Assembly (NCBI GenBank): GCA_003556525.1
Contig: PWRH01000092.1
Span: 1-13,472 of the forward strand
DNA: 13,472 nucleotides
From: Candidatus Nealsoniibacteriota bacterium
GTDB taxonomy: Bacteria; Patescibacteriota; Minisyncoccia; Minisyncoccales; RBG-13-42-11
Direction of reading: 5' to 3'
A model generated the notes under the pieces. That model did not search any database, had not been told where the DNA came from, and saw nothing but the letters and a program-made list of their open reading frames with translations. Positions 6,352 through 13,035 of this stretch are shown here, one piece after another (positions within the stretch are counted from its first letter, which is position 1; every line of letters begins with the position of its first letter). The position numbers and the translations under genes were made by a program.

Positions 6352-6684
6352 ATTTGACGCCAGTTGCGTTATTTTTCTTAATATTTTTCCCCTTATTTGG
6401 TCCGGGAAAAAGCTCCTTTTAATTTTAATTGTTTCTATCCCCCGCAAGGCAAAGTTTTGATAATAATTTTCAAACTCGTCAATAATCCTTATTGGAATAA
6501 TTCTTTCCTCTGTTACCACATAAAAATCAATGCCTTGAAAATAATCATAAGTGCCGGCATAAACCAAATAAATATTTTCCAAGTATTCGTCGGCTGAGTT
6601 GATTGCCATCCTAATATTACTTTCCAGTTCTTTTCTTTTTGGGTCGGGATACCTTAAAATATTGGTTTTTTCATAGAGATTCAA
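6337..6684 (-). CDS. Unrecognised 115-residue protein, possibly PH-like fold
   Basis: I do not recognise this protein. The start is set by the best ribosome binding site in the window: AAGGAGTGAT (6689-6698), 8 bases before a TTG at 6684. The longer open frame to 6717 begins at the predicted transcription start and is unlikely. The product is soluble, with no signal peptide or membrane helix. A helical N-terminus (PDPKRKELESNIRMAINSADEYLEN) is followed by beta-rich sequence, including YVVTEERIIPIRI and a later ETIKIKRSF, then a basic C-terminal helix. The strand pattern and the T-E-E-R-I-I-P segment recall bacterial PH-like domains (TDKRLIF motif), but this is weak. It has its own promoter and terminator, so it is a single-gene unit. 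Its place upstream of iscR does not by itself imply a role in Fe-S metabolism. Confidence 0.7.
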   Translation of the reverse strand: MNLYEKTNILRYPDPKRKELESNIRMAINSADEYLENIYLVYAGTYDYFQGIDFYVVTEERIIPIRIIDEFENYYQNFALRGIETIKIKRSFFPDQIRGKILRKITQLASNGLLD

Positions 6685-6688
6685 ACCT

Positions 6689-6698
6689 ATCACTCCTT
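6689..6698 (-). promoter_or_regulatory. Ribosome binding site deciding a TTG start
   Basis: Minus-strand AAGGAGTGAT matches the anti-Shine-Dalgarno complement AAGGAGGTGAT with one G missing. It is 8 bases (counted from AAGGAG) before the TTG at 6682-6684 and is much stronger than any other site in this window. Confidence 0.75.
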
Positions 6699-6723
6699 GT
6701 ATGTTTTTAAAAAGCAATTTTTT

Positions 6724-6752
6724 ATTCTAAATAAATAAGCATTTTTTGTCAA
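6724..6752 (-). promoter_or_regulatory. Strong sigma70-type promoter for the 115-residue gene
   Basis: Minus-strand TTGACA (6747-6752, perfect), 17-base spacer, TAGAAT (6724-6729, 5 of 6). Predicted transcription start near 6717, which gives a leader of about 33 bases that holds the ribosome binding site. Confidence 0.75.
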
Positions 6753-6774
6753 ATAATAAGCGGTACATTCTACT
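6746..6774 (+). promoter_or_regulatory. Putative divergent promoter for a plus-strand small RNA
   Basis: Plus-strand TTGTCA (6746-6751, 5 of 6) with a 17-base spacer and TCTACT (6769-6774, 4 of 6). Its -35 box overlaps that of the minus-strand promoter on the opposite strand, so the two could not both hold polymerase at once. The -10 box is weak. Confidence 0.35.
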
Positions 6775-6822
6775 CCGAAGTGAAACATCAAGATAGTTTA
6801 AAGGAGAATCGCTTTGTTGGGC

Positions 6823-6845
6823 TATTGCTTCACCGGGAGAAGCAA
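6823..6845 (+). repeat. 23-base segment, intergenic copy (pairs with 9000-9022)
   Basis: Exact 23-base identity with 9000-9022 on the same strand; the matches end with a mismatch on both sides. It contains the 7-base stem arms and loop of the central hairpin of the candidate small RNA. Confidence 0.9.
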
Positions 6846-6867
6846 CGCCCTTGTTGTTTTAATTTTT

Positions 6868-6894
6868 CCGGAGGTCTGTCCTCCGGGTTTTTTT
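6868..6894 (+). terminator. Plus-strand intrinsic terminator
   Basis: CCGGAGG (6868-6874), loop TCTGT, CCTCCGG (6880-6886), one G, then seven T (6888-6894). On the minus strand the hairpin is followed by AAAAATTAAAAC, not a T-tract, so it cannot terminate gpmI in the usual way and implies a plus-strand transcript. Confidence 0.85.
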
Positions 6895-6903
6895 AAAAAT
6901 GTT

Positions 6904-8433
6904 TCATTTTGGAATAGAATTCATAAGCGGTGTACCTGTCATTTCTTTGGGTTTTTTAATTCCCATTAGTTTTAAAATAGTCGGAGCAATATCTTTTAGT
7001 TCCCCTTTTCTCAATTTAATTCCGGTCTTGGAAGAAGCCAAAATAAAGGGAACCGGGTTAAGCGTATGACTTGTTTTTCTTTCTTTGGTTTGATCCTCGG
7101 CATTGCCGTGATCTCCGGAAATAACAACAAAATAATCTTTTAGAAGGGCTTGTTTTGTTATTTTTCCAACCGACCAATCCACTGCTTCCACTGCTTTTAT
7201 AATCGCTTTTTTGCTTCCTGTATGGCCAACCATATCGCAATTAACAAGATTAACAACAATAAAGCCGTATTTATTCTTATTAATTTCACCCAAAAGCTTG
7301 CTCGTAATTTTTCTTATGCTCATTTCCGGTTTTTTATCGTAAAAAGCGATTTTTGGCGAAGGGACTAAAATCCTATGTTCGTTTTTTTCCGGTTTTTCCT
7401 TTTGTCCGTTTAAGAAAAACGTAACATGGGCATATTTCTCGGTTTCCGTTATTTTAAGCTGCTCAATATTATTTTTACTCAAAACTTCCGATAAAAAATT
7501 TTTAATCTCCAACTCTTTAAAGGCAACCTCTGCATTAATCGGCTTATAATAATCGGTCATTGCCACAAAAAAAACTTGCAAAGGCTCTCTTTTCCAGCCA
7601 ATAAATTTTTTCTCTACCATTGCCTGCGTCAACTGCCTTGGCCTGTCTGTTCTTAAATTATAAAAAATAATTGAATCTTTTTTTTGAATTCCCAAATATC
7701 CTTCTTTAACTTTTGGAACTATAAATTCGTCTGTTTCATTGTTTGAATAACACTTTTCAATCATTGAAAGCGGATCCGTAAACTTTTCAAAAGACTCTGC
7801 TTTCGCAATTGCCAAATAAGCTTTCTTGGTTCTGTCCCACCTTCTGTCTCTGTCCATGGCATAATATCTTCCCGAAATTGTAACAATTTCCCCAAAACCG
7901 ATTTTTTTAATTTTTAAAACAAGTTCTTTTAAATATTCTTTTCCTTTATCAATTCTGGCATCCCTGCCATCCGTAATCACATGAATATAAACTTTTTTAA
8001 ACCTTTCTTTTTTGCATAAATCCAAAAGCGCGAATAAATGATTTATATGGGAATGAACGCCCTCTTTTTGTAGGAGTCCGATTAAATGAAGAGACGTTTT
8101 ATTTTTTTTACAATTGTTTATTGCTTTTAAAAATTCGCTTTTTTTAAAAAAACTTCCATCTTTTATGGAGTTATTTATTCTAACCAAGTTTTGCTCAACT
8201 ATTCTTCCCGCTCCAATGGTTAAGTGGCCGACTTCGGAATTTCCCTGATATCCTTTTGGCAGACCAACAGCTTCTCCCGAAGCCTTAAGAACGGTCCATG
8301 GATACTCCTCTTTGAGCTTATCGTTATTAAAAGTTTTGGCCTGAGCTATAGCGTTAAAATTCTTATCTTTTCTATAACCCCAACCATCTCTTATTATCAA
8401 AATAACTTTTTTATTTCCAATATTTTTTTTCAT
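6904..8433 (-). CDS. gpmI: 2,3-bisphosphoglycerate-independent phosphoglycerate mutase
   Basis: Interconverts 3- and 2-phosphoglycerate in glycolysis by a phosphoserine intermediate, in the cytosol, using two Mn2+ or similar ions. The 509 residues are the usual length for the family. Seen: metal-binding Asp16 in LIIRDGWG, nucleophile Ser66 in QGNSEVGH, GVHSH with His127, ITDGRDAR with Asp158, SGRYYAMDRD at 187-196, YNLRTDRPRQL in the phosphatase-like half, then VNLVNCDMVGHTG and SGDHGNAED, the alkaline-phosphatase-fold metal sites. Its ATG overlaps the eno stop codon (ATGA), so the two are translationally coupled and catalyse consecutive reactions. A GAGGAAG stretch about 10 bases upstream may serve as ribosome binding site. 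No minus-strand intrinsic terminator is evident after its stop. Confidence 0.97.
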   Translation of the reverse strand: MKKNIGNKKVILIIRDGWGYRKDKNFNAIAQAKTFNNDKLKEEYPWTVLKASGEAVGLPKGYQGNSEVGHLTIGAGRIVEQNLVRINNSIKDGSFFKKSEFLKAINNCKKNKTSLHLIGLLQKEGVHSHINHLFALLDLCKKERFKKVYIHVITDGRDARIDKGKEYLKELVLKIKKIGFGEIVTISGRYYAMDRDRRWDRTKKAYLAIAKAESFEKFTDPLSMIEKCYSNNETDEFIVPKVKEGYLGIQKKDSIIFYNLRTDRPRQLTQAMVEKKFIGWKREPLQVFFVAMTDYYKPINAEVAFKELEIKNFLSEVLSKNNIEQLKITETEKYAHVTFFLNGQKEKPEKNEHRILVPSPKIAFYDKKPEMSIRKITSKLLGEINKNKYGFIVVNLVNCDMVGHTGSKKAIIKAVEAVDWSVGKITKQALLKDYFVVISGDHGNAEDQTKERKTSHTLNPVPFILASSKTGIKLRKGELKDIAPTILKLMGIKKPKEMTGTPLMNSIPK

Positions 8434-9647
8434 TTTAATTCTTCCTCTATCTTCAACAGCCTATTGTGCTTTGCGGTTCTTTCGCTCCTGGCCGGTGCAC
8501 CTGTTTTAATATAATCGGCAGCAATTCCCACTGCCAAATCCGAAATAAAATCATCGCAAGTTTCTCCCGACCTATGGGAAACCATTATTTTCCAGCCATA
8601 ATTTTTAGCCAACCTTGCCGCCTCTAAAGACTCGCTCACTGTTCCGATTTGGTTAACTTTCAACAAAAGCCCGTTGCAAGCTTTTTCAAGCTCGGCCTTT
8701 TTAATAATTTGCGGATTGGTAACCAAAAAATCATCGCCAATAATAACAACTTTGTTTCCTATTTTTTTTGTAATTTCTTTAAATCCCTGCCAATCGTCTT
8801 CGTCAAAAGGGTCTTCAATCGCTTCAATCGGATATTTTTGAATAAGCTTAATATAATAATTCAATAATTCTTCTCTGCTAACTTTTTCCCCGGCTATCTT
8901 GTAAAAATTATTGAAATAAAATTCGGAAGCAGCTACGTCCAAAATAATTTTTGCACTTTTCCGATAGCCGGAACTTTCAACCGCTTTTAAAATAAGGTTT
9001 ATTGCTTCACCGGGAGAAGCAATCGGCGGGGCAAAACCACCCTCGTCACCCACATTGATTGCTGAACTACCGTATTTTTTTTCAATTATTTTTTTTAATT
9101 CTTGATAAACTTTTGTTGCTCCAATTAAAGAACTCTTAATTCCTTTTCCTCTAAAAACAATCATAAACTCCTGAAAATCCAAATTATTGCCTGCATGAGC
9201 ACCTCCGTTAATAATATTAAAACCAATTAAAGGAAGTTTAGCTTGGGCTGACTTGCTCTTATTAAATATTTGAGAAATATAACTATATAAGGGCATCTCT
9301 TTTACTCCTGCATTGGCCCGGCAAAAAACCATTGAGACCCCGCAAATTGCATTCGCTCCGATTTTTGATTTGTTTTTTGTTCCGTCAAGATTGATCAAGA
9401 AAGAATCAATTTCTTCTTGGCTTTTTAATTCACGGCCTGTTAATTTCGGAGCAATTATTTCGTTAATATTTTTTACCGCTTTTTTCGGCTCTATAAATTT
9501 TGCCTCTCTTTTTCCGGTTGAAGCACCTGAAGGAACTTTTGCTAAAAAAGTTTTATTTTTTACCTTTAATTCAACCTCAACGGTCCAGTCGGCGCGAGAA
9601 TTTAAAATTTCCCTGGCTTTAATTTTTTTAATTTTATGTTTTTTCAT
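8430..9647 (-). CDS. eno: Enolase (phosphopyruvate hydratase)
   Basis: Dehydrates 2-phosphoglycerate to phosphoenolpyruvate, Mg2+-dependent. The 405 residues are about 25 shorter than typical bacterial enolase, but catalytic and metal sites are kept: GASTG at 41-45, His151 in NGGAHAGN, Glu160 (FQE), Glu202 in GDEGGFAP, metal ligands Asp237 (LDVAAS), Glu278 (IEDPF) and Asp305/306 (GDDF), Lys330 in LLLKVNQIGT, SHRSGET at 357-363 and Lys381 in IKTGAP. The N-terminal family motif SRGNPTVEVE reads SRADWTVEVE here. The start overlaps the preceding membrane-protein gene by 14 bases. Codons 209-216 (IASPGEAI) contain the 23-base segment shared with the intergenic small-RNA candidate. Alignment by eye with usual enolase shows no insertion at that place, so eno is the likely original copy. 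Confidence 0.97.
   Translation of the reverse strand: MKKHKIKKIKAREILNSRADWTVEVELKVKNKTFLAKVPSGASTGKREAKFIEPKKAVKNINEIIAPKLTGRELKSQEEIDSFLINLDGTKNKSKIGANAICGVSMVFCRANAGVKEMPLYSYISQIFNKSKSAQAKLPLIGFNIINGGAHAGNNLDFQEFMIVFRGKGIKSSLIGATKVYQELKKIIEKKYGSSAINVGDEGGFAPPIASPGEAINLILKAVESSGYRKSAKIILDVAASEFYFNNFYKIAGEKVSREELLNYYIKLIQKYPIEAIEDPFDEDDWQGFKEITKKIGNKVVIIGDDFLVTNPQIIKKAELEKACNGLLLKVNQIGTVSESLEAARLAKNYGWKIMVSHRSGETCDDFISDLAVGIAADYIKTGAPARSERTAKHNRLLKIEEELK
9000..9022 (+). repeat. 23-base segment, copy within eno (pairs with 6823-6845)
   Basis: Identical to 6823-6845 on the same strand. In eno mRNA the complementary strand can form a 7-base-pair stem with loop UCCCGGU, fully complementary to loop ACCGGGA of the intergenic hairpin. 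Confidence 0.9.
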
Positions 9648-10380
9648 AATTTTTTGATAAACCTTTATCCGTCTTTTTTCGGGTTGTTAAAATAAAAATA
9701 AAAGCAAAAAAACTGAGAATCGAAAGAGCAATATCGCTACTTACTGCCGGTAAATTTAAATTTGGTTCAAGAATAAAATCAAAAAGCCCGATAATAATTC
9801 CAAAAATAATTATTACACTTATTCCAAAAGCCTTGATTTTTATAAAATAATCTTGAGAGCTTTTAATTTCCTGAATAAGAATAAGGGTTAAGGGTAATAA
9901 AACAGCTAAAAATAAAAAAGATCTAATTATGCCGATTAAGGGCACCAATGCCTCAACCCCCCAGTTTATTCCACCGCTTTGCTCAAGATAAGGAGTAAAC
10001 GGAGTTACAGCTATTAAAAATACCGGAATTAACCCCAAAAGAAAAACTGTGCCAAAGCCCAGCCAAGGAGAAATACGGGGAAGTTTTAAGTAAATAACTA
10101 TGTAGGCGGCCGTAGCCAAGCCGATATTTTGAATTAAAACAGCAATGTTTATCAGCCACTTTATAGCTAAAGGGTTTTTAGCGAAAAATAAACCCACAAT
10201 AGCCATAATCAACATAAACAAGGAAAAAAGACTAAAAAGATAAAAAAACATCTTGGAAACAATGGTTTTCTCTTTTTGCCAGTGTTGAAAAAACCTATGA
10301 CCCAATAATCCTATAGCCAAAAAACCCAATAAATAGGCAATTCCTGTGAAAGAAGCTGTAAAGTTTAAAGAAAAATCCAT
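9634..10380 (-). CDS. Seven-helix membrane protein, paralogue B
   Basis: A 248-residue integral membrane protein of unknown function, with seven hydrophobic segments at roughly 12-30, 43-66, 74-97, 104-127, 147-170, 183-203 and 213-233. No cleavable signal is evident. It is a tandem paralogue of the next gene, with roughly half its residues identical; shared motifs are YLKLPRISPWLG in the middle, FTPYLxxxGGIxW after helix 4, RSFLFL, and LFDFILEPNLxLPxxSSDIA between helices 6 and 7. Conserved charged residues close to the membrane (Asp and Glu in DFILEPN) could be functional. The layout recalls the N-terminal seven-helix sensor regions of some histidine kinases, but no kinase domain follows. 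The end overlaps eno by 14 bases and the start is 25 bases after paralogue A, so it belongs to the trxB-eno-gpmI run. Confidence 0.8.
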   Translation of the reverse strand: MDFSLNFTASFTGIAYLLGFLAIGLLGHRFFQHWQKEKTIVSKMFFYLFSLFSLFMLIMAIVGLFFAKNPLAIKWLINIAVLIQNIGLATAAYIVIYLKLPRISPWLGFGTVFLLGLIPVFLIAVTPFTPYLEQSGGINWGVEALVPLIGIIRSFLFLAVLLPLTLILIQEIKSSQDYFIKIKAFGISVIIIFGIIIGLFDFILEPNLNLPAVSSDIALSILSFFAFIFILTTRKKTDKGLSKNYEKT

Positions 10381-10405
10381 ATAAAATTAAATTTAATTTT
10401 TATTT

Positions 10406-11155
10406 TTAAATTTTAACCTTTTCAACGGGTTTTGATAAGTCTTCGGAAACTTTTTTCTGAGTTACTATAACAAAAATAAAGGCAAAAAAGCTAAGGGTTG
10501 CCATAGCAATATCGCTACTGAATGAGGGTAGGCCGAGGTTGGGTTCAAGAATAAAATCAAATAAACCGACAATTCCCCCAAAAGCAATAATAATTCCAAA
10601 ATAAAAAGCTTTTCTTTTTATAGCCGGGTCGCCCGAAGCCCTTATCTGTCCAACAAGAATTAAAATCAAGGGCAAAAAAGTAATTAAAAATAAAAAAGAT
10701 CTGAAAAGATTAAGGCCTAAAATATTTTGAATATCCCAATCTATTCCCCCGGCCTCAGTAAGATAAGGAGTAAAATCGCTTAAAAAAATCCAAATCGTTG
10801 AAATCATTCCTAAAACAAAAACCAAAACAGCTCCAATCCAAGGAGAAATACGGGGAAGTTTTAAATAAACTATTAAATAGGCAAATGCAGCAAGCCCGAT
10901 ATTTTGAATAAAAGAAGTTAAAATTATTACCCACCTTAAAGCTTGGGCATTGTCGGCAAAAAATAATCCGCCAATAGCGGTAATTAACATAAATATGGCA
11001 AAAAGAAAGAAAAAATAAAAGAAAATTCTTGAAAAAATATTTTTTTCTTTTTTCCAATATTGAAAAAGCCTATGGCTTAATACAATTACAGCAAAAAAAG
11101 CCAATAAATGAGCAATCCCGGTAAAAGAAATTGTAAGGTCAATAGTAAGGTTCAT
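10406..11155 (-). CDS. Seven-helix membrane protein, paralogue A
   Basis: A 249-residue membrane protein, paralogue of its downstream neighbour, with the same seven-helix plan: a short N-terminus, aromatic-rich second helix, YLKLPRISPWIG before helix 4, an FTPYLTEAGGIDW loop, RSFLFL, and LFDFILEPNLGLPSFSSDIA before helix 7, ending in a short charged tail. The DNA for YLKLPRISPW is identical over 27 bases between the two copies, so the duplication is fairly recent or this part is strongly constrained. Its ATG overlaps the trxB stop (ATGA), indicating translational coupling. Function is unknown; coupling to a flavoprotein disulfide reductase would allow a redox-linked membrane role, but the proteins contain no cysteine, which argues against direct thiol exchange. 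Confidence 0.82.
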   Translation of the reverse strand: MNLTIDLTISFTGIAHLLAFFAVIVLSHRLFQYWKKEKNIFSRIFFYFFFLFAIFMLITAIGGLFFADNAQALRWVIILTSFIQNIGLAAFAYLIVYLKLPRISPWIGAVLVFVLGMISTIWIFLSDFTPYLTEAGGIDWDIQNILGLNLFRSFLFLITFLPLILILVGQIRASGDPAIKRKAFYFGIIIAFGGIVGLFDFILEPNLGLPSFSSDIAMATLSFFAFIFVIVTQKKVSEDLSKPVEKVKI

Positions 11156-12063
11156 TTTTGAAGATAATAATAGGCTGAAAGTGCAGCTTTGGCTCCTTCT
11201 CCAGCAGCAACAATAATTTGCTTACAAGCTACACTGCTTGCATCACCGGCTGCAAAAAGGCCCGGGCAAGAACTTTGGCAGTTTGAAAAATCTATTTTTA
11301 TTTCATTTTTCTCATTAAGGTCGACCAAGCCCTTAACAAAATCAATAGCCGGCCTGGTTCCTATTGCAACAAAAACTCCCTCAACCGGTAAATTAATTTT
11401 TTCCCCTGTATTTTTTTTAAAATAATCCAATGAGTTAACAAAATTTTCACCCTTTATTTCTTCTACCTGAGAATCTGTAATGATTTCAACCCTGCCTGTT
11501 TTTTCAGCCTTTTTTTGATTTTCAATATCAGCCTTTATTTGATCCGTCTTTTCTAAAATATAAACTTTCTTCGTCCATTTGGTTAAAGTAATGGCTGCTT
11601 CAAAACCGGCATTTCCTCCGCCAACAACAGCAACGTTTTTATTTGCAAACATAGGTGCATCGCAAACAGTGCAATAACTGACCCCTTTGCCCAAAAATTC
11701 TTTTTCACCGGAAACACCCAAAGAACAATGCTCTGCCCCGGAAGCAACAAGAACCGCCTTTGAATTAAAAATATTGCCGTTTTTTGTTTGAATTAAAAAA
11801 TAATTTTCTTTTTTTTCAATTTTTCGGACTTCTTCTTTTTGAATCTCAACGTTGTGTTTTTTTAAGTGGTTTTCAAATTTTTTAGTTAAATCCATCCCGG
11901 AAATTTCTTCAAAACCGGGATAGTTTTCGATATTGACCGCCTTCCAATTTATTTGACCGCCAAAGTCCTTGGTAATTAAAAGGGTGTTTAGTTTTTGTCT
12001 GGCAGCATAAATTCCGGCAGTAATCCCAGCCGGCCCTCCGCCAATAATTACAAAATCATACAT
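11152..12063 (-). CDS. trxB: Thioredoxin reductase-like flavoprotein with AhpF-like nucleotide site
   Basis: FAD-dependent disulfide reductase, 303 residues, the usual low-molecular-weight TrxR length. Seen: FAD motif GGGPAG at 8-13; GGQINWKAVNIENYPGF at 35-51; redox pair C131-T-V-C134; second Rossmann motif GGGNAG at 148-153; ATG-like segment FVAIGTRP at 231-238; and the C-terminal FAD motif FAAGDASSVACKQIIVAAGEG. E. coli TrxR binds NADPH with an HRRxxxR motif; here the equivalent is LEKTDQIKAD (170-179), with acidic Glu171, closely resembling AhpF (LEFAPEMKAD), which uses NADH. I therefore infer NADH preference. It lacks the N-terminal domain of AhpF, so its partner is a separate thioredoxin-like protein. 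First gene of a coupled run with the two membrane proteins, eno and gpmI. Confidence 0.9.
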   Translation of the reverse strand: MYDFVIIGGGPAGITAGIYAARQKLNTLLITKDFGGQINWKAVNIENYPGFEEISGMDLTKKFENHLKKHNVEIQKEEVRKIEKKENYFLIQTKNGNIFNSKAVLVASGAEHCSLGVSGEKEFLGKGVSYCTVCDAPMFANKNVAVVGGGNAGFEAAITLTKWTKKVYILEKTDQIKADIENQKKAEKTGRVEIITDSQVEEIKGENFVNSLDYFKKNTGEKINLPVEGVFVAIGTRPAIDFVKGLVDLNEKNEIKIDFSNCQSSCPGLFAAGDASSVACKQIIVAAGEGAKAALSAYYYLQK

Positions 12064-12148
12064 AGTTTAAAATTCTAAATCCAAAATAATGTTTTTTACC
12101 CAAGACCTAAAATTTAATCTTTAAGTTCCGGACTCCGGGTTATGGGTT
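12064..12148. other. Spacer between nnrD and trxB with short inverted repeats
   Basis: An 85-base gap. CCTAAAA (12106-12112) and TTTTAGG (12147-12153) form an inverted repeat whose outer arm includes the nnrD stop codon, and CCGGACTCCGG (12128-12138) is a small palindrome. No T-tract follows on the minus strand. TAGAAT lies about 12 bases before the trxB ATG, which could be the -10 box of a leaderless transcript, but no -35 box stands at the right distance. Confidence 0.4.
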
Positions 12149-13021
12149 TTAGGCTTTAATCACATCCGGGATTGCCTCGATTAAATCAGTAGCTGTCATT
12201 CCTTGGTTTAATTTTTTAGCTGCCAGCTCCCCTGCCTTGCCGTTAATATATGCTCCGGCTTGAGCCGCCTCAATAGCGTTTACTCCCTGGGCCATTAAAG
12301 ATCCGCAAATACCGGCTAAAGTATCTCCGCACCCTCCAACAGTCATATAAGCAATTCCCGCTTTATCAAGAAACACATCCTTTCCGTTAGTGATAATATC
12401 AAGCCCGCCCTTAAGTAAAATATTTGTTTTTAGTCTTTGAGCTTCGGTTTTGGCTATTTTTATTCTTTGCTCATCTGAAAGATTATGAGCCTCTTTGCCT
12501 GTCAGCACAAAAAATTCATAATTATGAGGTGTGATTAAAAAATTTTTGCCGGAAATTAATTCCGGTTTTTTAGCTATGGCATGAATAGCATCCGCATCTA
12601 TTACTGTTGGTACGTCAGTTTCGGAAAGATATTCCAAAATTACATTTTGGGTTTCTTCCGTTCTACCTATACCTCCGCCAATAACAACAGCCAAGTTCCC
12701 CCTTGATGCAATTTTGGCTGACTTTGTCATTGAAATTAAAGTTGCCAAATCTTTTTTAGTAAGCCATTTACCGTCTAAGGGGTAAGCAGCCAAATTGGGC
12801 GAGAAAGAAGAGGCAATATTGGCAGCTCTTTTGGGCGCAATAATTCTAACCATATCGACCCCGCTCCTAAAGGCTGCCATAGCTGACAATGCCGGTGAGC
12901 CGGAATAAAAATCAGAACCACCAATAACAAGCAAAAGCCCGAAATCATATTTTTGTGAATTTCGAGGCCTTGGCTTATAAATTTTTTTTAAAATACTTTT
13001 GGTTACGAAATTTTTTTTCAT
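12149..13021 (-). CDS. nnrD: ADP/ATP-dependent NAD(P)H-hydrate dehydratase
   Basis: Repairs hydrated (damaged) NADH and NADPH back to the active cofactors, using ADP or ATP; ribokinase-like fold, cytosolic. The 290 residues correspond to the C-terminal dehydratase half of YjeF; the N-terminal epimerase half (NnrE) is absent. Seen: GGSDFYSGSPALSAMAAFRSG at 34 onward, GGGIGR at 115-120, IDADAIHAI at 141-149, LITPHNYEF at 162-170 (usually TPHPGE), and the nucleotide and catalytic motif VGGCGDTLAGI at 228-238 with Asp233; the family more often has GGTGD. The hydrate substrate forms readily from NAD(P)H, fitting the nearby dehydrogenases. It starts 14 bases after the ftsZ-like tail, without a clear ribosome binding site. 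Confidence 0.93.
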   Translation of the reverse strand: MKKNFVTKSILKKIYKPRPRNSQKYDFGLLLVIGGSDFYSGSPALSAMAAFRSGVDMVRIIAPKRAANIASSFSPNLAAYPLDGKWLTKKDLATLISMTKSAKIASRGNLAVVIGGGIGRTEETQNVILEYLSETDVPTVIDADAIHAIAKKPELISGKNFLITPHNYEFFVLTGKEAHNLSDEQRIKIAKTEAQRLKTNILLKGGLDIITNGKDVFLDKAGIAYMTVGGCGDTLAGICGSLMAQGVNAIEAAQAGAYINGKAGELAAKKLNQGMTATDLIEAIPDVIKA

Positions 13022-13035
13022 AGCCTATGTTTAAA

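Larger units (their letters stand above)
6781..6894 (+). ncRNA. Candidate small RNA, antisense to part of eno mRNA
   Basis: No protein-coding frame of note occupies this stretch on either strand, yet it ends in a clear plus-strand terminator and has a possible promoter upstream, giving a transcript of about 114 bases. A strong hairpin sits in the middle: GGGC (6819-6822), TTGCTTC (6825-6831), 7-base loop ACCGGGA, GAAGCAA (6839-6845), GCCC (6847-6850). Bases 6823-6845 are identical on the plus strand to 9000-9022 inside eno, which is transcribed from the minus strand, so the RNA would be perfectly complementary to eno mRNA over 23 bases. It resembles none of the RNA families I can recognise (4.5S, 6S, tmRNA, RNase P, tRNA). 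Its existence is inferred; the 5' end is uncertain. Confidence 0.5.

Noticed and set aside
6868..6894. Terminator hairpin read as the terminator of gpmI.
   Set aside because: On the minus strand the stem is followed by A-rich, not T-rich, sequence; only the plus-strand direction fits. It could still protect the gpmI 3' end from nucleases.
6781..6906. TGAAACAT at 6781-6788 and its complement at 6899-6906 as a closing stem of the small RNA.
   Set aside because: The second arm lies beyond the terminator and overlaps the gpmI stop; an 8-base match in AT-rich DNA is not unlikely by chance.
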